This document shows positions 36,036 through 44,132 of a stretch of DNA of 64,000 nucleotides, in pieces. Positions within the stretch are counted from its first letter, which is position 1, and every line of letters begins with the position of its first letter. Origin of the DNA: WTFV01 sp965200895 (lineage in GTDB: Bacteria; Acidobacteriota; Vicinamibacteria; Vicinamibacterales; UBA8438); NCBI GenBank assembly GCA_965200895.1, contig CBDAVM010000002.1, forward strand, positions 1,550,001 through 1,614,000, given 5' to 3'. The position numbers and the translations under genes are program-made. The notes under the pieces were generated by a model. It was not told the origin of the DNA and did no database searches. It saw only the letters and a program-made list of their open reading frames with translations.

Positions 36036-36319
36036 ATTGCGAGGTCGCAGGCCTTGTGACCTCGGTGGCGCGTTCGCCCGCCACGCGTTGAGTGTCATGG
36101 CTCGCTGAAGGCCATCGGGAGAGCGTCCTTCAGATCAGGACCGGCAGGGGGTCGAGCTCCCCCCCTTTGCGAGCGAGGCGGTGAGACCCCCGTCTCGCCC
36201 GGCACATCGTTCAGGCCGCCCGCCGCCGCTGGGCGCAGCGGCTTTAGTTAGCAGGATGCGGCGCGTCACAGAGCTCTTTCCGCTTCTCGCTTAGGGCTGG
36301 TATCGGTACGTTCCTGTAG

Positions 36320-36570
36320 GTGGGCGTACCGAACTGGGCGAACCGGACGGTGTTCACGGGGGACAACCTTCCGGTCCTGCGCGGCATGAACACCGCGTGC
36401 GTCGATCTGATCTACCTCGACCCGCCGTTCAACTCGAACAAGACGTACTCGGCGCCCATCGGCAGCAAGGCTGCCGGGGCAGCGTTCAAGGATACGTGGA
36501 CGCTCGACGACGTCAAGGTCGAGTGGATCGGCCTGATTGCCGACGAGCATCCCGCCCTGTCGGCCGTGAT
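36320..36570 (+). pseudogene. Truncated adenine-specific DNA methyltransferase
   Basis: An N-terminal fragment of a site-specific N6-adenine methylase: VFTGDNLPVLRGM, VDLIYLDPPFNSNKTY (DPPF catalytic motif IV) and FKDTWTLDDVKVEW. Homology stops near 36570, where the plus strand becomes antisense to a LexA-like fragment. The remaining frame to 36670 is unrelated. Only about 84 of the usual 300-500 residues remain, so it is non-functional. Confidence 0.7.
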
Positions 36571-36815
36571 CTGTCCGGACTGCGCGTCGGGGGTCTTCTT
36601 GATGGCGACGATGTCGCCGTCGCCGATGCCGGCGCGGTCCATGCTATTGCCGCGCACGGTGAGCAGGTAGTCCGGGCCGGGTCCGGAACCGGTCGGCGAT
36701 GGCCGCCGGCATGCGCTCGACGGTGTTGGCGTCGCAGACGATCGGCGTGCCGGCGGCGACTTCGGCCAGCGGTCCGATGAGCGGGATCTGCTGGTCTGGA
36801 GGGCGTCGAGAAGGG
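36571..36815 (-). pseudogene. LexA-like/S24 repressor fragment, frameshifted
   Basis: On the minus strand, QQIPLIGPLAEVAAGTPI (hinge and cleavage region) is followed in another frame by PDYLLTVRGNSMDRAGIGDGD and IVAIKKTPDAQSGQI, the LexA peptidase core with its catalytic Ser (GNSM). The frameshift lies near 36690. The DNA-binding domain and the catalytic Lys segment are missing. The fragment abuts the methylase fragment end to end. Confidence 0.7.
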
Positions 36816-36870
36816 GTCGGAAGCCGAGCCGCTGGTCAAGTGTGGCGCACATGGTGTTGGGGTTTGGGTG

Positions 36871-36891
36871 GGACGCCCTTCGAGCGTCCCG
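36871..36891. repeat. Perfect 7-bp hairpin
   Basis: GGGACGC and GCGTCCC flank a 7-nt loop, in gene-free DNA between the LexA fragment and a tandem repeat. No U-run follows. Confidence 0.4.
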
Positions 36892-36931
36892 ATCGCGGGA
36901 AGCGCGCGATGGGATCTCACAAGGTGTAGCA

Positions 36932-36976
36932 CAGCCCGACAGTCTCCAGCCCGACAGCCTCCAGTCCGACAGCCTC
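36932..36976. repeat. Three 15-bp tandem repeats
   Basis: Units CAGCCCGACAGTCTC, CAGCCCGACAGCCTC and CAGTCCGACAGCCTC run head to tail just after the 3' end of the low-GC gene. There are no spacers, so it is not a CRISPR array. Confidence 0.85.
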
Positions 36977-37013
36977 GAAGGCGGGCTGGTGGTGTTGCAG
37001 AAGGTTGCTGCGG

Positions 37014-37757
37014 CTATCCGTTCTCGGAGAATGATTCGGCATCTTCGCTCTGCATGGCTGTCAAGGCATCCAGAAGGTCGTTGCGCTGGATTTCGGTGTC
37101 ATTCTCGGCATCGTGATTCTCGTCGAGTGCTTCCAGCCAATGAATCAGTACTGCCAACATGCGGGCGTCGTATGATGCGAATGCTTCGGGTCTCGCTCGC
37201 ACGCCGTCGCGCTGGAAGAGGAACCCGTCTCCGGCAGCTTCCGTGGACACAAGCTTGTCGAGCCGGACGCGGAACCGGTCTTTGTCCGAGCCCTGGAAAT
37301 AGATGTGCTTGGTGGTCAGCACGGCTGTTCCCGTATCGACTGCCTGGAGGTCCTCGGTTTCTTCACGGCGGCCACGGGAGCCGCCGGTCCTGATGGTCAT
37401 CCCCTTCGCAACCCTGAATGATGCTCCAGCGGAGCGACCGTGGAACGTCACGTTCTTCGTTGTCTTCAGATAGGTGCAATCGGGCACGACCCACACCGGC
37501 TCCTCGGATTTCTGGAACCGTAGTGAGACTGGAGGGGAGTGATCGCACAGAGCCAGCACGTCGGCTGGGTTGCGACTGTCGGCGATGTGCTCTATGAGCG
37601 TCGTTTCACGTTCCTGGACTCTCTTCTGTGCAGCGGTTCTTGATTGCTGCATGGCGGTTTCGGCAGCGACCCGCTTTTGAAATGATCGGACGCCCCATGC
37701 GAGGGCCGCGAGAGCTAGAACCAGGACGAGTATTATCGGTGTTGCGTCGTTGGTCAT
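37014..37757 (-). CDS. Membrane-anchored protein of unknown function, lower G+C
   Basis: Not recognised. ATG 37757 with AGGAAG 7 nt upstream gives 247 aa. One N-terminal membrane helix (ILVLVLALAALAWGV) is followed by a basic coiled stretch (residues about 30-60) and a compact beta-rich domain. That domain has VWVVPDCTYLKTTKNV, GMTIRTGG, TAVLTTKHIYFQGSD and RFRVRLDKLVS, reminiscent of GRAM/PH-like folds. An acidic C-terminus ends it. Its codons are visibly less G+C-rich than its neighbours, pointing to recent acquisition. It lies in the debris-rich stretch. Confidence 0.7.
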   Translation of the reverse strand: MTNDATPIILVLVLALAALAWGVRSFQKRVAAETAMQQSRTAAQKRVQERETTLIEHIADSRNPADVLALCDHSPPVSLRFQKSEEPVWVVPDCTYLKTTKNVTFHGRSAGASFRVAKGMTIRTGGSRGRREETEDLQAVDTGTAVLTTKHIYFQGSDKDRFRVRLDKLVSTEAAGDGFLFQRDGVRARPEAFASYDARMLAVLIHWLEALDENHDAENDTEIQRNDLLDALTAMQSEDAESFSENG

Positions 37758-38032
37758 GTTTGTCTTCCTATTCAACGGGTTCCGCGTAGATCTTGGTGGA
37801 ACTGCTGTTGATTGAGGGGGAGGAGTGTCGCTCACGTCGGGACTTGCAGGGCGGGCTCGCGTGAGATCGGCTCGATCACGTTCGGTAGTTGTGGCGTCCG
37901 ACGAGGCTGATGGCGCAGGAGTGGTGGCGTTCTCCGGTGCGGTCGAAGCCGGGGAATGGCTCCGAGGAACATCCCCGGCGCTGTTGTGAGCGACGCTGCG
38001 GACAGCTTCGGCGCGGAGCCCCGTGTCGCCGG

Positions 38033-38566
38033 TCAGTGCGTGATCGCCGCGACGATGGCGTCGTAGGCCGCGCGCGCCCTGGCGCGCATCTCGTCGTCGG
38101 TCGCGTCCTGGATCGGATGCGGCACGTAGACCGCGCGGTCCGCGACGTCCGGCATGCCGAGCGCCACCGACTGCCGCTCGGCCGCCTCGACGAACTCGGT
38201 GGACGCAACCATCACCGTGGGGATGCCCCGCGCCTCGTAGTCGACCAGGTCGTGCACACTGCACGACGTGCAGGACCCTCAATCGGCAAGCGCCTGGATC
38301 ACCGCCTTGCAGCGCTCGGCCACCTCCTCGCGCAGGTCGGCCGGGGCCGGCCGCGTGAAGGTCGGCTTGCGCAGGCGGACGACATCAAGGCCGGGTTGCC
38401 GGGCGTGCAGCAGCGTCTCGAGCTCGTCGCAGAAGACGTCGCCGCGCGGCTTCGAGATGTCCACGATGCCGACGGCGCCGGACAGAACGCCGGCCCGCGC
38501 CGCGAGCTGCCGGCCGATCGGCTCGCGCTCGTCGGTCGGATCGAGGATGACGGAAGCATCGTGCAT
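38033..38566 (-). CDS. UGSC-family selenoprotein with in-frame UGA (2)
   Basis: Frames 38566-38282 and 38278-38033 join in phase across a UGA at 38281-38279 (residue 96 of 177). The sequence across it is LAD-U-GSCTSCSVHD. Before it lie VGIVDISKPRGDVFCDEL and VVRLRKPTFTRPAPADL; after it lie ARGIPTVMVASTEFVEAA and VYVPHPIQDATDDEM. It is a diverged paralogue of the 28-kb protein: the UGSCTSCSxHD block is identical except one residue while the flanks differ, as expected for a conserved active site. AGGAGG lies 5 nt before ATG 38566. A hairpin (loop GUG) sits at the same spacing as in copy 1. No selA, selB, selC or selD genes lie in the window. Confidence 0.83.
38249..38281 (-). promoter_or_regulatory. 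Putative bacterial SECIS hairpin (2)
   Basis: Arms GUCGUGCA and UGCACGAC (8 bp, perfect) enclose GUG. The loop starts 20 nt after the UGA, the same distance as in the first selenoprotein. The protein code for CTSCS-HD constrains part of this sequence. Confidence 0.7.
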
Positions 38567-38640
38567 GCGGGCCTCCTGGCTGGGTGCTTTCACTCTAGCA
38601 CACCGGCCCACAAGATCGCCGGTCGCGGTCGCATCGACCT

Positions 38641-38966
38641 GATCACCTCTGGTTCAGTCTGTTCCACGAAGCCGCCCACATCTCCTCCTGCACGGCAAGA
38701 AGACGGTATTCGTCGACGGGACGAATGGCGGCGACGACGCCGTTGAGGCCGAGGCCGACGACTGGGCGTCGCGCTTCCTGATCCCGCGCGCCGACTGGCG
38801 ACGCTTCGTGGAGGCCGGCGGATACGGGAGCGAAGACGCTCGGTGCTTCGCGGAGACGCTGGATATCGCCCCCGGGATCGCGGTCGGCCGGCTCCAGCAC
38901 GAAGGGATCGTGCCCTGGAGCCGCCTGAACGGCCTGAAGGTGCGGCTGCAGTGGACCGACGATTGA
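38641..38966 (+). pseudogene. ImmA/IrrE-type metallopeptidase C-terminal remnant
   Basis: WFSLFHEAAHI carries the HExxH zinc site. After a 1-2 nt frameshift near 38683 the match continues with LLHGKKTVFVDG, EAEADDWASRFLIPRADWRRF and LQHEGIVPWSRLNGLKVR, the usual end of HigA/ImmA-type proteins. The N-terminal helix-turn-helix half is missing. The fragment lies between the selenoprotein and its TDGLPVVPPT partner, on the opposite strand. Confidence 0.7.
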
Positions 38967-38996
38967 TCGGGATCCGTCGAGCCGGGCGCGTTCCGC

Positions 38997-40637
38997 CTAC
39001 CGCTCGATGACCCGCGTGACAGCTTTCGATCCCAACCCGCTCGCCCAGCCGCCGACCGCGGCGGAGAACTTTCCCGCCGTGCCGCCGGCCACCAGGATCA
39101 GGACGTTCTCGGGCCGCGCGAACTTCGGGAACGGCCGGTCCAGGGCCTCGGGGGTCGGACGGCCGTCCGGTCCGAGCCAGTCCTTCGGCAGCGCCCGGGC
39201 GACGGTCCCCTTCTGACACTCGTCGTCCGGCAGCACTTCGCGCAAGGGACGGGCGGTCACCTCCTGGATGCGGGTCCGCAGGTCGTCCTTGGTGAATCCG
39301 TCGCGCTCGAAGGTGCGCGCGTGCTCGGGCGAAACCACCAGCAACGCCTGGTCCATACCGTGCAGCCTGACGTGGGCGATGGCTTCGAGCGACCAGCCCA
39401 TGCTGGCGGCGAGGGAACGCGAGCTGCGCGAGAGCTGGTCGCGGATGGCGCGCGGCGCCTCGGCCGCGAAGACCGTCACGGTGCTCTGCTCGCGGTCGAA
39501 GCCGCGCTCGACGTGCAACGGCTCCCAGCAGCTCAGCTCCTCGTTCTCGCCGATGCAGGCTCCGTACTTCCCCGGCTGACCGAGCGTCGCCATGTCGACC
39601 TCACCGGGCCGGCCGCCGCCGACGTTGCGCACCAGAAGCTGCAGGGCGCGGCCGATGGTGGCGTTGGCGCGGGTCCCCTGGCCGAAGACGTTCCGGCCGC
39701 AGTTGAGCCCTATCCGGTGGCGGATCGGGCCGTTGACGATGACCAGCGGCCCGACGAAGTAGGTGGTGGCCAGCACCCCGTGCAGGTTGAAGGCGTCGGA
39801 GCAGGCCGCCTCGACCGCGGCGATGACCACCGGCAGGTAATCCGGCCGGCAGCCGGCCATGACGGCGCTGATGGCAACCTTCTCCACCGTGGCCGGGGCG
39901 AGGTTGGGCGGCACGTCGGCCACCACGTCGCCCGGCCGCCGGGACGTGCCGGCCAGCATCCGCGCCACGCGCTCCTCGGTCGGCGGCACCACCGGCAGGC
40001 CGTCGGTCAGTCCCTGCTGGTCGAGGAACTCGAACGGATCGAGATCGGCCGGCATGCGGACGCGGCGCGCGGCGAGCTTCGAGGCGTCGCGGCGGGCCGC
40101 CAGCCGCCGGGCGACATCCGGATCGTGGACCTTCGAGCCACAGCCCGGCCGGCTGTCGGGCAGCGACTCGCCCTCCCGCTCGATCGCCGGCGCCGGGCTG
40201 CCGCACCGGCCGGCCGCGAGTGCGACCAGTGCGATCAGGTCCTCCCTGCCGAAGCCCTCGAAGCCCGCCAGCACGTTTGCGTTGCTGTCGGCCAGCACCA
40301 GGGCCGGGACGGCGTCGAAACCGTACTGCTCGGAGACCAGCAGCTCGTCGTCGAGCGCCCTGGGGAAGCTGATCCCGTGGCGCGCGCTGAACGCGGCGGT
40401 CAGCGACGCATCGTCCTGGGATACGCCGACGACGCGCAGGCCGGCGCCGGCCAGCGCGCGATGCACGCGCTCGACCAGCGGCGCCGTCAGGTCACACGTC
40501 GCGCAGTCGTGCTTGAAGAAGAACAGCAGCGTCGCCGGCGCGGCCGGACCGTCAGGGCCGAACACGCAGGCGGATCCGGCGGCATCACGCAACGCGAACG
40601 AAGACGCTCTGGTTCCGGGAGCGGGAAGCATGGACAT
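38997..40637 (-). CDS. Peroxiredoxin-like domain fused to TDGLPVVPPT-motif protein (2)
   Basis: Residues 1-150 form an AhpC/TSA-thioredoxin-like domain, with TLLFFFKHDCATCDLTAPLV (CxxC) and VVGVSQDDASLTAAFSARHG. A Cys-containing linker (about 150-200) follows. Residues about 205-546 are a paralogue of the 29-kb protein: LTDGLPVVPPT, MAGCRPDYLPVV, NLHGVLATTY, IVNGPIRHRIGLN, ANATIGRA, LGQPGKYGACIGENEE and VAGGTAGKFSAAVGGW. The fusion supports a redox role for the family. No signal peptide is seen. ATGs at 40637 and 40631 are both possible. The UGSC selenoprotein is the next same-strand gene. Confidence 0.72.
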   Translation of the reverse strand: MSMLPAPGTRASSFALRDAAGSACVFGPDGPAAPATLLFFFKHDCATCDLTAPLVERVHRALAGAGLRVVGVSQDDASLTAAFSARHGISFPRALDDELLVSEQYGFDAVPALVLADSNANVLAGFEGFGREDLIALVALAAGRCGSPAPAIEREGESLPDSRPGCGSKVHDPDVARRLAARRDASKLAARRVRMPADLDPFEFLDQQGLTDGLPVVPPTEERVARMLAGTSRRPGDVVADVPPNLAPATVEKVAISAVMAGCRPDYLPVVIAAVEAACSDAFNLHGVLATTYFVGPLVIVNGPIRHRIGLNCGRNVFGQGTRANATIGRALQLLVRNVGGGRPGEVDMATLGQPGKYGACIGENEELSCWEPLHVERGFDREQSTVTVFAAEAPRAIRDQLSRSSRSLAASMGWSLEAIAHVRLHGMDQALLVVSPEHARTFERDGFTKDDLRTRIQEVTARPLREVLPDDECQKGTVARALPKDWLGPDGRPTPEALDRPFPKFARPENVLILVAGGTAGKFSAAVGGWASGLGSKAVTRVIER

Positions 40638-40801
40638 GGCGCCGCCCAGTATAAGATAGGGCCGGCTGGCGCACCGGTACTACAAGGACCGCAGCCCGCC
40701 CCGCTCCACCCGGACCACGGCACCTCCGGCGCCGGTGAAACGCAGATTGCATGCAGGCCGTCACCGTTCCAGGGAGGGCGCCATTCGTCGCGCGAATCGG
40801 G

Positions 40802-42100
40802 ATGTCGATGAAATCGGTGCTGACGACCGTGCTGATGATCGCGTTGGGGGGAATCGCCGGCGCGGCGCAGCCGCCGCGGGAACCCAACGGAGCCGATCTG
40901 CTCCGCGTCTTCCTCGACTGCGGTCCCTGCGATGACGAGTACCTGCGCCGCGAGATCACGTTCGTCAACTACGTGCGCGACCGGCGCGACGCGCAGGTCC
41001 ACGTGCTGGTCACCCGCGAGAACACCGGCGGCGGCGGCGACGCCTGGACACTCGACTTCTACGGCATCGACCAGTTCACGGGGACGGACGACCAGCTCGT
41101 CTTCTACACGACGCAGGACGACACCGACGACAGCGAGCGCCGCGCCCTGGCCCAGATGCTGCGCCTCGGCCTGGTGCGCTACGCGGCCCGGACCCCCCTC
41201 GGCCAGCAGCTCGAGGTCGCCCCGCGGTCGAGCGGTCCGCTGGGCAGGCGCCGCGTGGAGAACGCGCAGCCGGAGGACGATCCCTGGAACTTCTGGGTCT
41301 TCCGCACCCGGCTGAACATGTTCTTCGACGCGGAGGAGCGCGAGTCGCGGCGATCGCTCAGCGGCTCGGTCTCGGCCAACCGCGACACCGAGATGTGGAA
41401 GATGCGGGTGGGGTTCTTCACCAACTACCGGGAGGACACCTTCGAGCTGACCGACTCGACGTTCTCCAACGTGCGGCGCAGCTCGTCGCTCGACGCCCGC
41501 TTCGTCAAGAGCGTCGGCGAGCACGTCGGCGTCGGCTTCGGCGGGTCGGCCATCAGCTCCAACTTCCGGAACCAGGCCCTGACGCTGCGCGGGGCGCCGG
41601 CCATCGAGTACAACTTCTTCCCCTACTCCGAGTCCACCCGCCGGCAGTTCACCGTGACCTACACCGCCGGCTACAACGCTTTCCGCTACATCGAGCCGAC
41701 GATCTTCGAGCGCCTGGAGGAGAACCGCGCGAACCACGCCGTGCAGAGCTCGTTCCTCGTCAACGAGCCGTGGGGCGAGAGCGAGGTCACGCTGGAGTTC
41801 TCGCAGTTCCTCGACCAGCCCGACCAGCGCCGGCTCGTGCTGTACGGCGAGCTCGACATCCGCCTGTTCCGCGGGTTCTTCCTCCGCTTCGACGCCGACA
41901 GCTCCCTGATCCGAGACCAGATCTACCTGCCGCGCCGCGATGCGACCGACGCCGAGATCCTCGTGCGCCAGCGGCAGCTCGCCACCGACTACGAGTGGCA
42001 GTTCCGCATCGGATTCACCTACTCGTTCGGGTCGATCTTCAACAACGTCGTGAACTCGCGGTTCGCGGGATCGAGCGGCGGCTTCACACGCGCCTTCTGA
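40802..42100 (+). CDS. Exported outer-membrane beta-barrel-like protein
   Basis: Starts at ATG 40802 or 40808, giving a signal peptide (VLTTVLMIALGGIAGAAQ). The N-terminal part (about 20-130) is a mixed domain containing VFLDCGPCDDEYLRREI (CxxC). The rest alternates short beta strands such as FWVFRTRLNMFFD, TEMWKMRVGFFTNY and FTVTYTAGYNAFRY. The protein ends in Phe (FTRAF), as outer-membrane barrels often do. It is probably a porin-like or receptor protein of unknown cargo. Its last 82 nt overlap the M20 peptidase gene on the other strand. Confidence 0.7.
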   Translation: MSMKSVLTTVLMIALGGIAGAAQPPREPNGADLLRVFLDCGPCDDEYLRREITFVNYVRDRRDAQVHVLVTRENTGGGGDAWTLDFYGIDQFTGTDDQLVFYTTQDDTDDSERRALAQMLRLGLVRYAARTPLGQQLEVAPRSSGPLGRRRVENAQPEDDPWNFWVFRTRLNMFFDAEERESRRSLSGSVSANRDTEMWKMRVGFFTNYREDTFELTDSTFSNVRRSSSLDARFVKSVGEHVGVGFGGSAISSNFRNQALTLRGAPAIEYNFFPYSESTRRQFTVTYTAGYNAFRYIEPTIFERLEENRANHAVQSSFLVNEPWGESEVTLEFSQFLDQPDQRRLVLYGELDIRLFRGFFLRFDADSSLIRDQIYLPRRDATDAEILVRQRQLATDYEWQFRIGFTYSFGSIFNNVVNSRFAGSSGGFTRAF

Positions 42101-43239
42101 GCCGGGGCGCGGCCGAAGGCGCGGATCAGCTCGACCAGCGCGTCGCGGCAGACGATCACGGAATCGATCTCGACGTACTCGTCCGGGCCGTGGAGACCCT
42201 TACCCGTGGGACCGAACAGGACCGCGGGCGTACCGGCGTGCCCGAGGATTGCAGCGTCGGTCCAGAACGACATGCCGGTGGGCGTGTCGTCGAGACCTCG
42301 CCGCCGCAGTATCCGCCGCAACGCCCCGCAGATCGGATGGCCTTCGGGAGTCTCGTGCGGCGGGCGCGTCAACAACTGTCGCGCGGACGCGTCGAATGCG
42401 GGGTCCTGCCCGAGCGCCGACAGAACCTCCCGAACCTCCGTCAGGCAGGCGTCCGGCGGCTCGCCGGTCACCGTGCGGCGCTCGACACCGAGCACGCAGC
42501 GGTCCGGGTAGACGCTGAGCGCCTGGCCGCCGTGAATCGTGGAGGCGTGCAGCGACGCGCGTCCCAGCCGCGGGTGGGTCGCGCCCGCCTTGAGCCCCGC
42601 CTCGACGGTGTCCAGCCGTCCGAGCACACGCCCCATGTGCAGGATGGCGTCCCGGCCCTCGGCGGGGCGGCTGCCGTGGGCGGCGCGCCCGCGGGTGGTG
42701 ATCTCCACCCACTCGAAACCCTTGTGCGCGGTGGCGATCCGCAGATCCGTCGGCTCGGTCACCACCGCCGCGTCGGCGGTGTGCGCAGCGACCAGCGCCT
42801 CGGCGCCGGCGCTCGCGTGCTCCTCGTCGGCCACCGCGGCCACGACCAGCCGCCCGCGGGCGAGACCGCCGCTGCGGGCCACGGCGACGGCCGCATCGAT
42901 CATCGCGGCGACGCCGCCCTTCATGTCCTGGCTGCCACGCCCGTGGAGGCGGCTGTCCCGGACCACCGGGTCGAACGGCGACGCCATGCCCTCGACGCCC
43001 ACCGTGTCCAGGTGGCCGCAGAGCATCAGCGCGGGCCCGGGCGCCCGTCCCGCGACCACCCCGACGACATTGGGGCGACCGGGGAGCGCCTCGGTCACCT
43101 CGACGTCGACGCCGCCGGCCCGCAGCACCGTCGCGACGTGCGCCGCGACCTCCTCCTCGCCTGCCCCGTCGGGGGCCAGAGCGGGATTGACCGAATCGAT
43201 GGCGACCAGGTCGCGCAGCAGGTCGATGACAGGGTCCAC
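42019..43239 (-). CDS. M20-family metallopeptidase (ArgE/DapE-like)
   Basis: Two-zinc amidohydrolase. I prefer GTG 43239 with GGGGAAG 5 nt upstream over the TTG at 43269. Motifs are CGHLDTVGVEG, GSQDMKGGVAA (bridging Asp), VADEEHASAGAE (catalytic Glu) and VTEPTDL, with a dimerisation insert from about 180 to 290. The final metal His lies in KGLHGPDEYV. The 406 aa are typical. The substrate (acetylornithine, succinyl-DAP or a dipeptide) is not determined. Its C-terminus is antisense to the barrel protein gene. Confidence 0.87.
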   Translation of the reverse strand: MDPVIDLLRDLVAIDSVNPALAPDGAGEEEVAAHVATVLRAGGVDVEVTEALPGRPNVVGVVAGRAPGPALMLCGHLDTVGVEGMASPFDPVVRDSRLHGRGSQDMKGGVAAMIDAAVAVARSGGLARGRLVVAAVADEEHASAGAEALVAAHTADAAVVTEPTDLRIATAHKGFEWVEITTRGRAAHGSRPAEGRDAILHMGRVLGRLDTVEAGLKAGATHPRLGRASLHASTIHGGQALSVYPDRCVLGVERRTVTGEPPDACLTEVREVLSALGQDPAFDASARQLLTRPPHETPEGHPICGALRRILRRRGLDDTPTGMSFWTDAAILGHAGTPAVLFGPTGKGLHGPDEYVEIDSVIVCRDALVELIRAFGRAPAQKARVKPPLDPANREFTTLLKIDPNE

Positions 43240-43550
43240 GAGCTTCCCCGCGCGGCGTGCGCTATGCAAGGACCTCGTGGATCGCGCCGGTGGGCGTCAT
43301 GCGCACCACCCTGCCGCGGACCCGCCCGCACGGATCCGCCCCGGCATGCGCAACAGGTCCCCGCCCGTCACCGGCGCCGCCCTTGAGCACACACCTTCCA
43401 TTGCCGACGACCTCCAGTCTGATGGCAGCCGACTGAGCCGCTTCGACGTCTGACGCACTTCCCGACAGCCGCACCCGGAACGCCAGGTAACGACAGCGCG
43501 CCACCGGGGTTCCGGTGGCAATCCGCAGTCTACGACACGGAGGGGAAGAA

Positions 43551-44090
43551 ATGCATCGACTCGTTCTCGTTCTGCTGGCCGCAGCGGCAACGGCGGCGGC
43601 CGCCGAGGCACAGACGGCCGCGCCGACGACTACATCACTCGATCGGTTGTGGCTCCACGTCAACCTGGGCGATCGCATCGCGGTCACCGACCGGGCCGGG
43701 AACGAGTTGCGGGGCCGGGTACTCGATCTGTCCTCGTCCGCGCTCGCGCTGAAGGTCGCCGGCCAGCGCCGCCACGTACACACGGGCGACATTGCCGTCA
43801 TCCGCCGGCGACGCCGCGACCCGCTTCACAACGGCGCCCTGCTGGAATTCATCGCCGGCGCCCTCCCGCCGGCCTCACTGATACTGGCGGGGGGCGATGC
43901 AGTTCCCCTTGCGGCAGTGCTCGGAACGTCCTTCTCCGGAGCCGCGGGCGCTGCGATCGGCGCCGGGGTGGATGCCCTGATCGAACCCTGGCAGGTCGTC
44001 CATGAAGCGGGAGGCGCCGCCGGGCGGCTCCGGATCGCTCCCCTGCTGTCCCGCGACCGGCGCGGCGTCTCGCTGGCGTTGGGTTTCTGA
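43551..44090 (+). CDS. Exported small protein of unknown function
   Basis: Not recognised. GGAGGGG lies 7 nt before the ATG. A signal peptide (RLVLVLLAAAATAAAAEAQ) precedes a small beta domain: LHVNLGDRIAVTDRAGNELRGRVLDLSSSALALKVAGQRRHV, split here as strand-turn-strand. It looks like an SH3/Sm-like barrel. Then RRRRRD, a glycine-rich hydrophobic hairpin (residues about 100-150) possibly in the membrane, and a final strand follow. Many Acidobacteriota proteins have this layout. Confidence 0.65.
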   Translation: MHRLVLVLLAAAATAAAAEAQTAAPTTTSLDRLWLHVNLGDRIAVTDRAGNELRGRVLDLSSSALALKVAGQRRHVHTGDIAVIRRRRRDPLHNGALLEFIAGALPPASLILAGGDAVPLAAVLGTSFSGAAGAAIGAGVDALIEPWQVVHEAGGAAGRLRIAPLLSRDRRGVSLALGF

Positions 44091-44132
44091 ACCCGAACTT
44101 TCACCCGCCGGCCGGGCTGCCGGGAGGCGCGC

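Larger units (their letters stand above)
35918..36319. other. Intergenic DNA with two hairpin repeats
   Basis: Downstream of the precursor this 0.4-kb stretch holds two copies of the palindromic repeat listed separately, then about 280 nt without a gene. It ends at the truncated methylase. Confidence 0.6.

Noticed and set aside
36412..36570. Extension of the LexA frame through the methylase fragment
   Set aside because: The residues there are antisense to the DPPF methylase motif and no longer resemble a LexA C-terminus.
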